DNA of 26,563 nt from Candidatus Bathyarchaeota archaeon (GCA_016934355.1 JAFGTA010000185.1:1-26563); one strand, 5' to 3'. Positions 1-7,496 are shown, counted from the first letter of the stretch. Notes: a model not told the origin generated them from the sequence alone. Made by a program: numbers and translations.

Positions 1-877
1 CGTAGCTCCTGAGCCACCAGTACTTGCACGCCTCGTAGACGTTGAACGTGTCCTGCACCTTGCTGACGTGGTAGAAGCTCGCAGGGTCCCGAGGCGTCAG
101 CTCACCGCCCATGCTCCACTCCTGCCCCCTCCACGTGAGCACCGCGTCCGCCGGGAACAGCCCCTCGAAGATGGGGCGCCCGGTCAGCGGCGTGCCGTAC
201 TCACCCATGGTACCCAGCTTCAGTATGTTAGCCTCGGGGCAGATCTCCTTGATGAGGAACAATACGCCGAGGGTGCCCAGCGTGTTGTTGTGCTGGGTCC
301 TTATCGCGTGGTCGGCGTCCACCATGCTGTACGGCGCGCTCGGGATCTCCCCGTAGTGGACCACAGCTTCCGGCTGCGCCTCCCTGAGGTACTCGGCGAG
401 CTCGTCCCTGTTCAGGAGGTCGAGTTCACGGAACCCTATGTCCACGCCGTGCTGCTCCTTGGCAGTCTTGAGCCTGGTCTCCATATCGGCGATGGGGACG
501 ACGCTCATGCTCCCCTTCTCCGCGACGGCTCTCCTCCTCAGATAGTTGTCTATGCCGCTGACCCTGCACCCCAGCTTCGCCAGCTTCAGCGCCAGCGTCC
601 ACCCGAGGTACCCGTCGATCCCCAGGATCATCACCCTCATGTCCTTGAGCAGGTAGCCGAACTCGGTCTCACGCCACTCGGGGCACTGCTCGAAGGTGAT
701 GCCCGGCTCGAATAATCCCAGCTCGGGGCGCCTCGCGCACTCGATGAGAAGCCCCTCCTCGCTGATCTTGTCTCTGATCTCCGCTATCGACTGACCGCAC
801 GCCCTGAAGTCTACGTTTCCCTTCAGCAGGGCGGCTGGGCAGTTCCAGCAAGTCTTTTCCTCGTTATGCTGCAACAT
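1..877 (-). CDS. UDP-sulfoquinovose synthase-like SDR enzyme with Cys-rich N-terminal extension (3' end outside window)
   Basis: Extended short-chain dehydrogenase of the SQD1/Agl3 family, which makes UDP-sulfoquinovose from UDP-glucose and sulfite using NAD for sulfolipid or archaeal N-glycans. 292 codons are visible; the C-terminus lies beyond base 1. The Rossmann motif is G86-x2-G89-x2-G92. The SQD1-typical stretches around HYGEIPSAPYSM (174-185), TQHNNTLGTL (194-203) and KLGTMGEYGT (220-229) are present, as are the catalytic residues T223, Y269 and K273. The fold proper starts at M80. The frame stays open upstream without a stop to an ATG at 877, which overlaps the last 14 nt of the preceding phosphodiesterase gene, so I choose 877. 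The extra 79 residues contain Cys 10, 13, 27, 47 and 65. A later start at 640 is the alternative. Family call is strong; the extension is read directly but its role is unknown. Confidence 0.88.
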   Translation of the reverse strand, partial: MLQHNEEKTCWNCPAALLKGNVDFRACGQSIAEIRDKISEEGLLIECARRPELGLFEPGITFEQCPEWRETEFGYLLKDMRVMILGIDGYLGWTLALKLAKLGCRVSGIDNYLRRRAVAEKGSMSVVPIADMETRLKTAKEQHGVDIGFRELDLLNRDELAEYLREAQPEAVVHYGEIPSAPYSMVDADHAIRTQHNNTLGTLGVLFLIKEICPEANILKLGTMGEYGTPLTGRPIFEGLFPADAVLTWRGQEWSMGGELTPRDPASFYHVSKVQDTFNVYEACKYWWLRSY

Positions 878-2153
878 TCATCTCTCCATACATTTTCCTG
901 AAAACGTGAATCGAGTCCCCTATACAGGGGTCACCCGGCAAATCTCCCCGGCTCATCCCCCTGAGGTACAGGAACGCGTCGTCCTCCGTGTGCGTCCCCG
1001 CCAGGGAATCCTCCTCGAAGAGGCTTTCCTTGAAGAGCCCCGTCTTGAGGCTGAACCCCTCGGCGGGCGTCACCACTAGGTCGGGCGCGCTCCCGGCTTC
1101 GGGTCCCCTGAACACATCCTGTTTAAGATGCACCGCCTTCACCACCCTGCCTCCATTGTACCTCAACCCGCGTAGCAGGTCGACGAGCTCACCCTGCACT
1201 CGTTGTGTATCCTCAGGCTTAACGGAGCCCCGGGGGAACCTGCCGACGCGATTCAAGTACATCTTGGTGGACTCGGCGGCGAAGGCACGGGACTCCCCCC
1301 GGACGTTGTTATAGTTCTTCCGCGGGCTGTCCCCCGCCACGAGGTAGCCTTCATCCCTGAGCAGCGTGTTGAGGTTGACCGCGGTCTCAGCGGGGCCCAT
1401 CCCGTGGTCGCTGAGCATCATGAGGGGGGCGTCGGGGTCCAACTTGGACGCGACGTGCCCTACGGCGGCGTCTACCTTCTCGAAGAAGCCGAGGAACTCC
1501 TGATGCTTGTCGTGTGTGTCGTCCTCGTAGGCGTCCCAGAGGTAGTGCTCTATGCGGTCGGTCCCGGTGACCACGAAGAACAGCAGATCATAGTCTTTCC
1601 TCTCAAGCAGACGGTCGAGGACCCGGGTCCTCCTGTCCAGCGTCTCCTCCAGCTTCTGGAGGAAGAGGGGGATTGACTTTTCGAACAGCGACGCGTCCAC
1701 GTCCACCTCGTAGCCGCTTTCTCTCAGTTGGGGGAGTAGACTGGGTGGGTACACCGCCTTATCCAGCTGAGGCGAGACGAAGCCCGTGATCATCGCTCCG
1801 TTCAGCGGCTGCGCTGGGTACGTCGCGGGGAGGTTTATTACAAGCACGCGTTTCCCCGGCTCCGTCCCCCAGAACGGCGGGGCTTTCAGCTTGCTGCTGC
1901 TGTGGTAGCACACGGTGTAGGTGCCTGGGATGAAGTCTGTGAAGCCGTAGACGCCGTGGGTCCCCGGGTCCGTGCCTGTGATCATGCTGCTCCAGGACGC
2001 GGCGCTGTTCGCGGGCAGGCTAGAACGCATCTTTACAAGGCATCCCTGACTGATGAGTTCCTTCATGTGGGGCATTGTGCCTCGCTTCGCTAGGTCTTTC
2101 AGCAGGTGTATGGGCACGCCGTCGAGGCCGATTATTGCGGCTTTTGGTTTCAT
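864..2153 (-). CDS. Alkaline phosphatase superfamily type I phosphodiesterase / nucleotide pyrophosphatase
   Basis: 429-residue metallo-hydrolase expected to cleave or transfer phosphodiester groups. Metal ligands typical of the nucleotide-pyrophosphatase branch are visible: D11 in the GLDG motif, a Ser nucleophile in NSAASW (S50 or S53), the TGTDRIEH segment (D199, H203), SDHGM (D249, H250) and a late His in AGTHTED (H388). No signal peptide is seen, so it is probably cytoplasmic. It is the first gene of a two-gene unit with the sulfoquinovose-synthase-like gene, overlapping it by 14 nt. In archaea such phosphodiesterases often lie in glycan or lipid head-group clusters, which fits this neighbour. 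The substrate cannot be told from sequence. Confidence 0.87.
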   Translation of the reverse strand: MKPKAAIIGLDGVPIHLLKDLAKRGTMPHMKELISQGCLVKMRSSLPANSAASWSSMITGTDPGTHGVYGFTDFIPGTYTVCYHSSSKLKAPPFWGTEPGKRVLVINLPATYPAQPLNGAMITGFVSPQLDKAVYPPSLLPQLRESGYEVDVDASLFEKSIPLFLQKLEETLDRRTRVLDRLLERKDYDLLFFVVTGTDRIEHYLWDAYEDDTHDKHQEFLGFFEKVDAAVGHVASKLDPDAPLMMLSDHGMGPAETAVNLNTLLRDEGYLVAGDSPRKNYNNVRGESRAFAAESTKMYLNRVGRFPRGSVKPEDTQRVQGELVDLLRGLRYNGGRVVKAVHLKQDVFRGPEAGSAPDLVVTPAEGFSLKTGLFKESLFEEDSLAGTHTEDDAFLYLRGMSRGDLPGDPCIGDSIHVFRKMYGEMNVAA

Positions 2154-2171
2154 GGCTTCACGTCAGGGGGA

Positions 2172-2217
2172 TACTACTGGATCGAATGTTACTATCCATG
2201 AGTAGTAAATAAATATT
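2172..2217 (-). promoter_or_regulatory. Promoter of phosphodiesterase/SQD1-like operon with imperfect inverted repeat
   Basis: Read on the minus strand, an AT-rich TATA-like element lies at 2217-2206 and the ATG at 2153, so transcription should start near 2180. Between them are the imperfect arms TACTAC-TGGAT (2172-2182) and ATCCA-tga-GTAGTA (2194-2207), an operator or 5' leader hairpin candidate. The rest of the 275-nt gap to the S3Ae gene holds nothing I can support. Confidence 0.4.
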
Positions 2218-2428
2218 GGGTGTACCTTCTGGTGACATCAAAATCAGTGTCTACTTATCCAGACCAGAAACGCTGGATACTATCTGTTCTCAAAACGGCA
2301 CAGCACAAATCGAGCCCCCGCCCCGAAACCTGAGTGCTGCGAGCAGTCAATGGACTATACTAAAGAAGTTAACCTGAAACTCGACAGACTACTTAATCTG
2401 GAGGGTAAAATCCCCTGGGTTTGAGAGG

Positions 2429-3004
2429 TTAGTTGGGTAGGGAGAGTAGCTCGCTCTTCCTTACGCCGACGTGCCTGAGGCTCGTCACGTTCTTCGCCCT
2501 GTTATACACGTCCGACGCCAGCTTGCCGAGCACCATCTCGTGGGCGATCTGGTCGAAGGTGAGGTTCAGCGCCTTGTCCTCGACGATCTCCTGCATTATC
2601 TTGCGGATGGCGAACTCCTGGCTCGTCTGTATGCGGCGCTGCGTCATAGCCGTCAACACGATCTTTATGCGGTAACCGTCCTTGGTGTAGACCCTGAAGA
2701 AGCCGTCAACCTTGGTGCTGCGGCGCCTCACGAGGCTGCGCAGGTAGTCGCGGAGGTACTCGTGTCCCTTGAAGACGGTTCGGGCTGTGTGCCCCTCCAT
2801 CTCGTTGACCTGGAAATACATCTTCATGTACTCCTGGCTGAAGTCGCCCGTGATTGCGGCGAGGGTTGTCTCAAAGACCCTGCCCATTATCTTGTCTGGG
2901 TCGTCGCTGGGGGTCTCACCCACCTTTGTCTCGCCGAAGTAGCGGGGAAGGATGATGTCGTACCACTCCTTGCGCCGCCACTTGTCCCTTACTGCCCTCG
3001 ACAC
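2429..3004 (-). CDS. rps3ae: 30S ribosomal protein S3Ae (eS1)
   Basis: 191-residue archaeal/eukaryotic small-subunit protein eS1. Diagnostic stretches are the N-terminal KWRRKEWYDI, the segment VFKGHEYLRDYLRSLVRRR in the middle and the YTKDGYRIKI strand. Length is close to archaeal orthologues. The start is GTG at 3004-3002, with GGGAG about 12 nt upstream and a TATA box further out. The gene stands alone with its own promoter, next to but not overlapping the PIN toxin gene upstream. No oddities were seen. Confidence 0.95.
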   Translation of the reverse strand: MSRAVRDKWRRKEWYDIILPRYFGETKVGETPSDDPDKIMGRVFETTLAAITGDFSQEYMKMYFQVNEMEGHTARTVFKGHEYLRDYLRSLVRRRSTKVDGFFRVYTKDGYRIKIVLTAMTQRRIQTSQEFAIRKIMQEIVEDKALNLTFDQIAHEMVLGKLASDVYNRAKNVTSLRHVGVRKSELLSLPN

Positions 3005-3050
3005 GCTGATGTATCTCTCCCTGTTTCAGTGTTCATGCATGCAGCGCCGT

Positions 3051-3060
3051 CATATATAGG
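3051..3060 (-). promoter_or_regulatory. TATA box for S3Ae gene
   Basis: CCTATATATG on the minus strand, centred about 52 nt before the GTG start. This predicts a start site near 3028 and a leader of about 24 nt that includes the GGGAG ribosome-binding sequence. Confidence 0.5.
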
Positions 3061-3094
3061 TTTTGACAGAGCCCACGGTAACCGGGATAAAGGC

Positions 3095-3586
3095 TCATTT
3101 CACGCTGTTTTCTAGGAACGCGTGATACTTCTCGACGTCCTTCCTCGTGAAGGGGTTCACGACCGTTATCTCTCTCACCTTTCCTAGCTCCTCGTCGAGC
3201 GAGAACACGACCCTGGAGCCTAGGCTCCGGGCGAGGGAGACTAGGTACCCGTCCCACGACTCTATACCATAGGCTGAGGCGTAGTCGAGGCCGTCCCCTG
3301 CTATCTGAGGCGAAACGTGTGGGTAGAGTGAGGGTGAACCTGTTCTCAGTATGCCGCCGAGAACCTTTTTCGCCGTGAGCCTCGGGACTCGCAGGTACCG
3401 GGTGGCGATGTGGTATGCGCCGATGACCGCGGTGACTGGTATCGCCGCCTGCCTACTCTGGGTGAGCACGTCAGCGATGAAGGCCGTGCTTTGCTCCTTG
3501 AGCGGGTTCATGAAGCACGTGGGCACCAGTACGCCTACGTCGACGACTCCGTCAGGGTAGGCCGAGTTTTCTCCGCGCGTATTCAC
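3095..3586 (-). CDS. PIN-domain toxin-like protein paired with AbrB-type antitoxin
   Basis: 163-residue PIN-fold protein, the toxin-type partner of the AbrB-like gene directly upstream. Acidic residues expected for a PIN ribonuclease are D16 (VVDVGVL), D112 (ESWDGYL) and D131 (FSLDEE). The second acidic residue usually found in the first helical region (an E before an L/V-rich helix) is not evident; the segment reads VIGAYHIATRYL. It may therefore be an atypical or weakened nuclease. The GTG start at 3586 lies inside the last 35 nt of the antitoxin gene, an overlap typical of type II modules. Fold assignment is fairly secure; toxicity is inferred. Confidence 0.78.
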   Translation of the reverse strand: MNTRGENSAYPDGVVDVGVLVPTCFMNPLKEQSTAFIADVLTQSRQAAIPVTAVIGAYHIATRYLRVPRLTAKKVLGGILRTGSPSLYPHVSPQIAGDGLDYASAYGIESWDGYLVSLARSLGSRVVFSLDEELGKVREITVVNPFTRKDVEKYHAFLENSVK

Positions 3587-3827
3587 TGCTCATCCACTTC
3601 CAGCTCTCGTCTGGCTCCTCTGTGAAGGCTTCGTCTACGTGGCTCCTCGCGAGGTCCATCCACTGCTGCACGTTTTTCTTGACGTCGTTTGAGACGGGCT
3701 CGATGATCACCCTTGGGCCGTCCAGTCTCACTGATACCTCTCCGCCTCCTTTGATGCCCAGCGCCTCTCGTAGGTGTGCGGGCAGCACCAGTCTTCCCTG
3801 TTTGTCGACGCTCACGGAACTACCCAT
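3552..3827 (-). CDS. AbrB/SpoVT-type antitoxin-like DNA-binding protein
   Basis: 91 residues. Residues 4-45 form a SpoVT/AbrB swapped-hairpin domain: VSVDKQGRLVLPAHLREALG followed by the EVSVRLDGPRVIIEP strands. The C-terminal half (about 46-91), with aromatic WKW and acidic residues, is suited to binding the PIN partner. It starts at ATG 3827 and overlaps the PIN gene by 35 nt. The promoter carries an inverted repeat, consistent with autoregulation by the complex. Confidence 0.85.
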   Translation of the reverse strand: MGSSVSVDKQGRLVLPAHLREALGIKGGGEVSVRLDGPRVIIEPVSNDVKKNVQQWMDLARSHVDEAFTEEPDESWKWMSSEYARRKLGLP

Positions 3828-3828
3828 A

Positions 3829-3867
3829 TTTTATGCCGTGTGGTATAAAACATGCCATAGATATAGG
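3829..3867 (-). promoter_or_regulatory. Promoter/operator of AbrB-PIN module
   Basis: TTTTATGCC (3829-3837) and GGTATAAAA (3842-3850) form a near-perfect inverted repeat with a 4-nt spacer, immediately before the ATG at 3827. A TATA-like CCTATATC on the minus strand (3867-3860) puts the transcription start near 3837, inside the repeat, as expected for a repressor-bound operator. Confidence 0.4.
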
Positions 3868-3917
3868 CGTTATGAAAAATATCTCAAATATGAAATTATG
3901 TCGGGGAGTCGAATCTT

Positions 3918-4340
3918 TCAATAGATCGAAATATGTCTGACGCGTTCATCCCCGACCCGGCTTAATAGCTTCTGGTCAGCGGTGTAGACTAGTGCCTCTT
4001 TGATCTGCCCGAGTGAGATGTACGCCGAGTCGTAGATCGATATTCTGTGCCTCATGGAGTTTTCTATACATGTCTCCGCCAGCTGCCCCTCGAGGGGAGC
4101 CAACCAGAGGCTGTACTTGTTTAGGGTGGCTGCTATCTCCTTGAGCTGCCTCTCGTCTAGGCTTGGGTTATAACGTAGGGCGTTGAGCACCTCGTAGGGG
4201 AGTAGGTCGGGCGACGCTATGTCCACCGTCCTGTCGACGTAGTCGTCCCTGAGCCTGATGGCGTCGGCGGTGTATTCCTCCTCGACGAACCATTTTACGA
4301 CGACCGAGGCGTCTGCTACTACTAGCGCCTCTCCCGCCAT
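3918..4340 (-). CDS. vapC: VapC-type PIN ribonuclease toxin
   Basis: 140-residue PIN-domain toxin. The full acidic set is visible: D10 (VVADAS), E50 (LPYEVLNAL), D104 (ISIYDSAY) and D122 (YTADQKLL). The order and spacing match VapC toxins, which cleave RNA and are held inactive by a VapB partner. ATG at 4340 lies inside the last 19 nt of the upstream ribbon-helix-helix gene, so the pair is translationally coupled. This is the second TA module in a row and has all the acidic residues, unlike the neighbouring PIN gene. Confidence 0.92.
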   Translation of the reverse strand: MAGEALVVADASVVVKWFVEEEYTADAIRLRDDYVDRTVDIASPDLLPYEVLNALRYNPSLDERQLKEIAATLNKYSLWLAPLEGQLAETCIENSMRHRISIYDSAYISLGQIKEALVYTADQKLLSRVGDERVRHISIY

Positions 4341-4567
4341 CTGCGAATCTCCTCTGTGCTGTCCCAGCCGGGGCTGGGGGCCCTGATCTCGTCTGTGATC
4401 CTCGCGGCGTCCCTGAGCTCCCGGGGGTCCACGTGGGGGCGGCGCTCCTCCTCCAGTATCTTGTCCGTGATTGCGTCCCTTATGACTTGGCTCCAGTTGA
4501 TGTGAGGGAGCCTCCTCATCCTTCGGCGGGTGTCGTCGTCCACCCTAGCCGAGACGACGTCAGTCAT
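4322..4567 (-). CDS. vapB: VapB-type ribbon-helix-helix antitoxin
   Basis: 81 residues. The N-terminal segment VVSARVDDDTRRRMRRL followed by INWSQVIRDAITDKI (about 4-40) is the ribbon-helix-helix DNA-binding pattern. The charged C-terminal tail, ending in EEIRRWRERR, would wrap the VapC toxin. ATG at 4567 is preceded by a TATA element 29 nt upstream, implying a leaderless message, and by repeated GTMATAC elements. Confidence 0.88.
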   Translation of the reverse strand: MTDVVSARVDDDTRRRMRRLPHINWSQVIRDAITDKILEEERRPHVDPRELRDAARITDEIRAPSPGWDSTEEIRRWRERR

Positions 4568-4608
4568 ACTAACATGTCATACGGAATAATGTAATAAAAG
4601 TAATACGG
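4563..4608 (-). promoter_or_regulatory. vapBC promoter with GTMATAC direct repeats
   Basis: On the plus strand GTCATAC occurs at 4563-4569 and 4576-4582, and GTAATAC at 4600-4606; the last two extend to GTMATACGG with 24-nt spacing. The minus-strand TATA element lies within 4604-4592. These repeats flank the promoter and overlap the start codon, as expected for VapB or VapBC autoregulation. Confidence 0.35.
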
Positions 4609-4615
4609 TTGCGTC

Positions 4616-6268
4616 CTATGCGGTGCCTTCGAAGGGAAGCGTCGCCCTCCTCGCCGTCCAGCCGTCCCCCTTCCGGGCGTCTACGACCATCCTTCCACCT
4701 CTAGCCGTTGCGTCGTCGGCGGGCTGAGACCTGGTAGCCACCGCCCAGAGGGCCTGCCGCGCGTCGTGGACGTCTATGTCGTCGTCGACGCAGACTATGA
4801 GCCTGCAGCCGCGCAGGGCCTCATGTTCAAGTAGGCTTACGGCGTCCACGCCCGGCTTGAGGGCCGCCACGCACAGCTCCGGTGTCCCGAGGTTCGACGC
4901 GTCCAGCACGCCGTGCAAGCCGGCCACGGAGTCGATGTCTGGCTCGCCGCCACGTATCCTGGGGCCCGTGGCGTCGACTATCATCTTGGATGAGACTCCG
5001 GGGGTGGGCGACGACGGGTCCAGCCACTGGCTGTAGACCGCGCCGACGGTGTCGAACCCCGAGCCTGCCTCGAAGTCGCATCTCTGGGCTACCGCGCCGA
5101 GGACCCGGGCGGTGTCGTTGACGTCCACGCCGTGGGGCAGCACCGCCACCAGCTTGACGTAGTGGTCGAGGCCGAGGAGCAGGAGGCCGAGCTGCTTGGC
5201 GAGGCCCCGGGACCCGGTGACCGTCTCGTTGAGGCTGACGAAGCACGCGAAGTGGGTGGCCCAGACGGGCCAGACGATGTCCTCCAGTGCGGGGGTGTGT
5301 ATGAAGTCGATCATGGCCCTGCTTATACGCGCCTGCTTGGGGAGGCCGCTGAGGAGCAGGTGCTCGGCCGAGTTGCTGGGGGCGACCGCCATGAATATGG
5401 CGTCGCGTCGCCTGGTGACCGCGGTGACCTTGAACTGGTTGCGCGTCGACCTGCCGCTGATGTAGCCGGTGTACTCTGTGAAGGGGCCCTCGTCCATGGG
5501 GTCGAGGAGGACCCTGCCTTCGAGCACGATCTCGGCGCTTGCCGGTACGGGTAGGTCGACTGTCTCGCAGCGGGTCAGCTCGACCGGCTCGCCTAGGAGG
5601 GCTCCGGCCTTGCCGTACTCGCCTGTGATCTTGGCTGCGGCGGCGAGGTAGAGGGCGGGGTGGGCGCCTATGATGACGGCGGCTTCGAGGGGCTCGCCCT
5701 TCACCTTTGCTTTCTCCAGGTACTGCCACATGTGTCCCCTTGAGTGGAAGCTGACGCCGAAGGTGTCGCGGCCCCTGAGGTGCATCCTCACGTATGAGAG
5801 GTTCAGCTCATCGGGGTCGCCGGGGTCTCGGGCGAGGAACAGCCCGGCTGTGACGTACCTGCCGCCGTCCTGCTCGTAGAACCGTGGGATGGGCAGCTTC
5901 TCCAGGTCGACGTCCCGTCCGGTCATCTTGACGTCCTTGACTGGGCCCGAGTCGACGTGCGCCGGCGGGGCGTCGTCTTTGAACAGCTTGTTCCATTTGT
6001 CGTAGAAGCCGAGCCTGCTTCCCCGGGTGTCCGGGTTCTCGCCGATGCTTAGGTTGAATCTGTCTACGTGTCCGAACAGGTTTGTGAGGATGGGGGTGCT
6101 GTAGCCTGCTATGTTTCTGAGGAGGAGGGCGGGGTTGCTGGGTCTGCGCTCCATCTCGGTGACGTGCGCGGTGACGCCGTACCTCCAGTCGACTGGGGTG
6201 TCGACGGTTACCAGCTGGTCCGGGGCGGCTTCGCGTAGGCGGCTCAGGTAGGTCCTCAGGTCTCGCAT
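4616..6268 (-). CDS. ubiD: UbiD family decarboxylase (prenylated-FMN dependent)
   Basis: 550-residue UbiD-family (de)carboxylase, an enzyme class that uses prenylated FMN to remove CO2 from aromatic or unsaturated acids. The cofactor/metal signature is visible: N156 and R161 in LNLSYVRMHLRG, H179 23 residues after N156, and the GEPVEL segment (E227 or E230). The acid pair E260/E265 lies in DEGPFTEYTG; with R161 this gives the R-E-E set used by family members. The C-terminal domain runs to the end, so the gene is full length. The ATG at 6268 sits 26 nt after a TATA box, indicating a leaderless transcript. No UbiX flavin prenyltransferase gene is in the window. Substrate unknown: archaeal paralogues act in polyprenoid or aromatic acid metabolism. 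Confidence 0.92.
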   Translation of the reverse strand: MRDLRTYLSRLREAAPDQLVTVDTPVDWRYGVTAHVTEMERRPSNPALLLRNIAGYSTPILTNLFGHVDRFNLSIGENPDTRGSRLGFYDKWNKLFKDDAPPAHVDSGPVKDVKMTGRDVDLEKLPIPRFYEQDGGRYVTAGLFLARDPGDPDELNLSYVRMHLRGRDTFGVSFHSRGHMWQYLEKAKVKGEPLEAAVIIGAHPALYLAAAAKITGEYGKAGALLGEPVELTRCETVDLPVPASAEIVLEGRVLLDPMDEGPFTEYTGYISGRSTRNQFKVTAVTRRRDAIFMAVAPSNSAEHLLLSGLPKQARISRAMIDFIHTPALEDIVWPVWATHFACFVSLNETVTGSRGLAKQLGLLLLGLDHYVKLVAVLPHGVDVNDTARVLGAVAQRCDFEAGSGFDTVGAVYSQWLDPSSPTPGVSSKMIVDATGPRIRGGEPDIDSVAGLHGVLDASNLGTPELCVAALKPGVDAVSLLEHEALRGCRLIVCVDDDIDVHDARQALWAVATRSQPADDATARGGRMVVDARKGDGWTARRATLPFEGTA

Positions 6269-6290
6269 GGCTAACCCGTTGCCGTGTGCC

Positions 6291-6336
6291 GATAAAAGAG
6301 TAGCCTCGGGGTGGGCTTGACCACATTTTTTTATGG
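6291..6336. promoter_or_regulatory. Divergent promoter region ubiD / dsrE-like
   Basis: A minus-strand TATA (CTTTTATC, 6298-6291) serves the ubiD gene. A plus-strand TATA-like T-rich element (6325-6336) serves the DsrE-like gene. A tandem TGATCGC repeat (6350-6356, 6357-6363) immediately precedes the TTG start at 6365. Confidence 0.45.
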
Positions 6337-6364
6337 CAGCGGCGATGTATGATCGCTGATCGCT

Positions 6365-6715
6365 TTGACCGATTTGACTATCATCGTGAACGACGCCCCC
6401 TACGGCTCGGAGAAGCCTTGGAACGCGCTGAGACTCGCGTCCACCGCCGCCGGTGAGGGGATGGGAGTGAAGGTGTTCCTCATGGGGGACGCCGTCCTCT
6501 CAGCCAAGAGGGGGCAGAGGACGCCCGAGGGCTACTATAACATGGAGAAGATGCTGGGAAGCCTCGTCGGGCGCGGCGTCGAGGTGAAGGTGTGCGGCGC
6601 CTGCATCGACGCCCGGGGGCTCACCCCGGGGGAGCTGGTGGAGGGCGTCGAGAGGGGCTCCATGAAGATACTCGCGGGCTGGGTGAGGAACAGCGCCAAG
6701 GTCCTCAGCTTCTAA
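6365..6715 (+). CDS. DsrE/DsrF-like family protein
   Basis: 116-residue DsrE-like fold: a Rossmann-like alpha/beta domain with the opening strand LTIIVNDAPYG and the conserved Cys motif V-C77-G-A-C80-IDARG. Family members act in sulfur relay (persulfide carriage by the conserved Cys) or are stand-alone small proteins of unclear role. Starts at TTG 6365; an upstream ATG near 6349 is out of frame. It is divergent from ubiD and is followed by an AT-rich region. Substrate or partner unknown. Confidence 0.85.
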   Translation: MTDLTIIVNDAPYGSEKPWNALRLASTAAGEGMGVKVFLMGDAVLSAKRGQRTPEGYYNMEKMLGSLVGRGVEVKVCGACIDARGLTPGELVEGVERGSMKILAGWVRNSAKVLSF

Positions 6716-6886
6716 CCCTGTAGCGGAGAAGGCGTGAAGCGCCAACTAATTATGTCTTGAATACTAAATTTATCATTGTAACTAGATAGCCTGTATCTAA
6801 CGTTCTGAAATTGAGCTATGCGTGGTTGAAAAAAACTAATTGCCTGATCTCTGGCACGCATGATCAGAGTCATTTACTTTCGAAGT

Positions 6887-6922
6887 TAAATTATAGCCGT
6901 CTGGTCTCAATGAACATTGAGA
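6887..6922 (+). promoter_or_regulatory. TATA box plus perfect inverted repeat upstream of orphan membrane-protein gene
   Basis: A TATA-like TAAATTATA (6887-6895) is followed by TCTCAATG-AA-CATTGAGA (6905-6922), a perfect 8-bp inverted repeat. It covers the predicted start site (near 6917) and lies 10 nt before the ATG at 6933. A dimeric repressor operator is the simplest reading. The remaining upstream part (6716-6886) shows nothing else. Confidence 0.45.
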
Positions 6923-6932
6923 GAGATGCTGG

Positions 6933-7430
6933 ATGGAGGCACCTGAATTATTTGATATCTTCATTTTTCTGGTATTTGTCTCATCAGTCACTTTATTGAT
7001 ACTTCATGTATCCAAGTATCCCAAGATACAGGTTTTCTTTAACTCGTCTAAAATAGAAAGGGAAAAGGAGTATGTGATGACAATCGACAATATCACGCCT
7101 AAAGAAACGTATCAGATGTGTATTGATTGGCTTTCGATGTTTGAATCGGAGATTATTGAAAGAAATGAACCATCATTCATTAAAGCGTCTCATAAAATTG
7201 ATGTTCTAACACACTCTCTTACTTATGCTTCATGGAAAATAAAGGATATACCAAAAATACTCGAATTTCATATCAGAGAATACGTAGGAACCGACACGGA
7301 GTTAGCGATGAAAATCACCATAAACACTGCTCAAAGAGATATCGGTCGATTTGACTTCACAGACCTTGAATGGTATAAGCGAGAAATATTTAATATATTT
7401 AAAGAAAAGAACGTACATATGAAAATGTAA
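6933..7430 (+). CDS. Membrane-anchored protein of unknown function
   Basis: 165 residues, no family recognised. One N-terminal membrane helix (about residues 7-25, IFIFLVFVSSVTLLILHV) is followed by a charged, probably helical cytoplasmic domain. Base composition is clearly more AT-rich than neighbouring genes and codon choice is different (many AAA, ATT, GAA), which suggests recent acquisition or relaxed selection. The ATG at 6933 is supported by the upstream TATA box and palindrome. It could be a small immunity-type or stress membrane protein, but nothing in the sequence says so. Confidence 0.6.
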   Translation: MEAPELFDIFIFLVFVSSVTLLILHVSKYPKIQVFFNSSKIEREKEYVMTIDNITPKETYQMCIDWLSMFESEIIERNEPSFIKASHKIDVLTHSLTYASWKIKDIPKILEFHIREYVGTDTELAMKITINTAQRDIGRFDFTDLEWYKREIFNIFKEKNVHMKM

Positions 7431-7496
7431 CAATTTTTCTATACAGAAATTTTCTGATAGATTAATAAAAGAACAAGTGGGGTAAAAAAGGGGTTA

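Noticed and set aside
2350..2424. 24-codon plus-strand frame (MDYTKEVN...) between the phosphodiesterase and S3Ae genes
   Set aside because: Too short to judge, no promoter or ribosome-binding site, and it lies in the trailer of the S3Ae gene.
4827..5729. 300-codon minus-strand frame inside ubiD rich in Arg, Pro and Gly
   Set aside because: Composition is that of an alternative frame of a GC-rich gene; ubiD itself has all family motifs.
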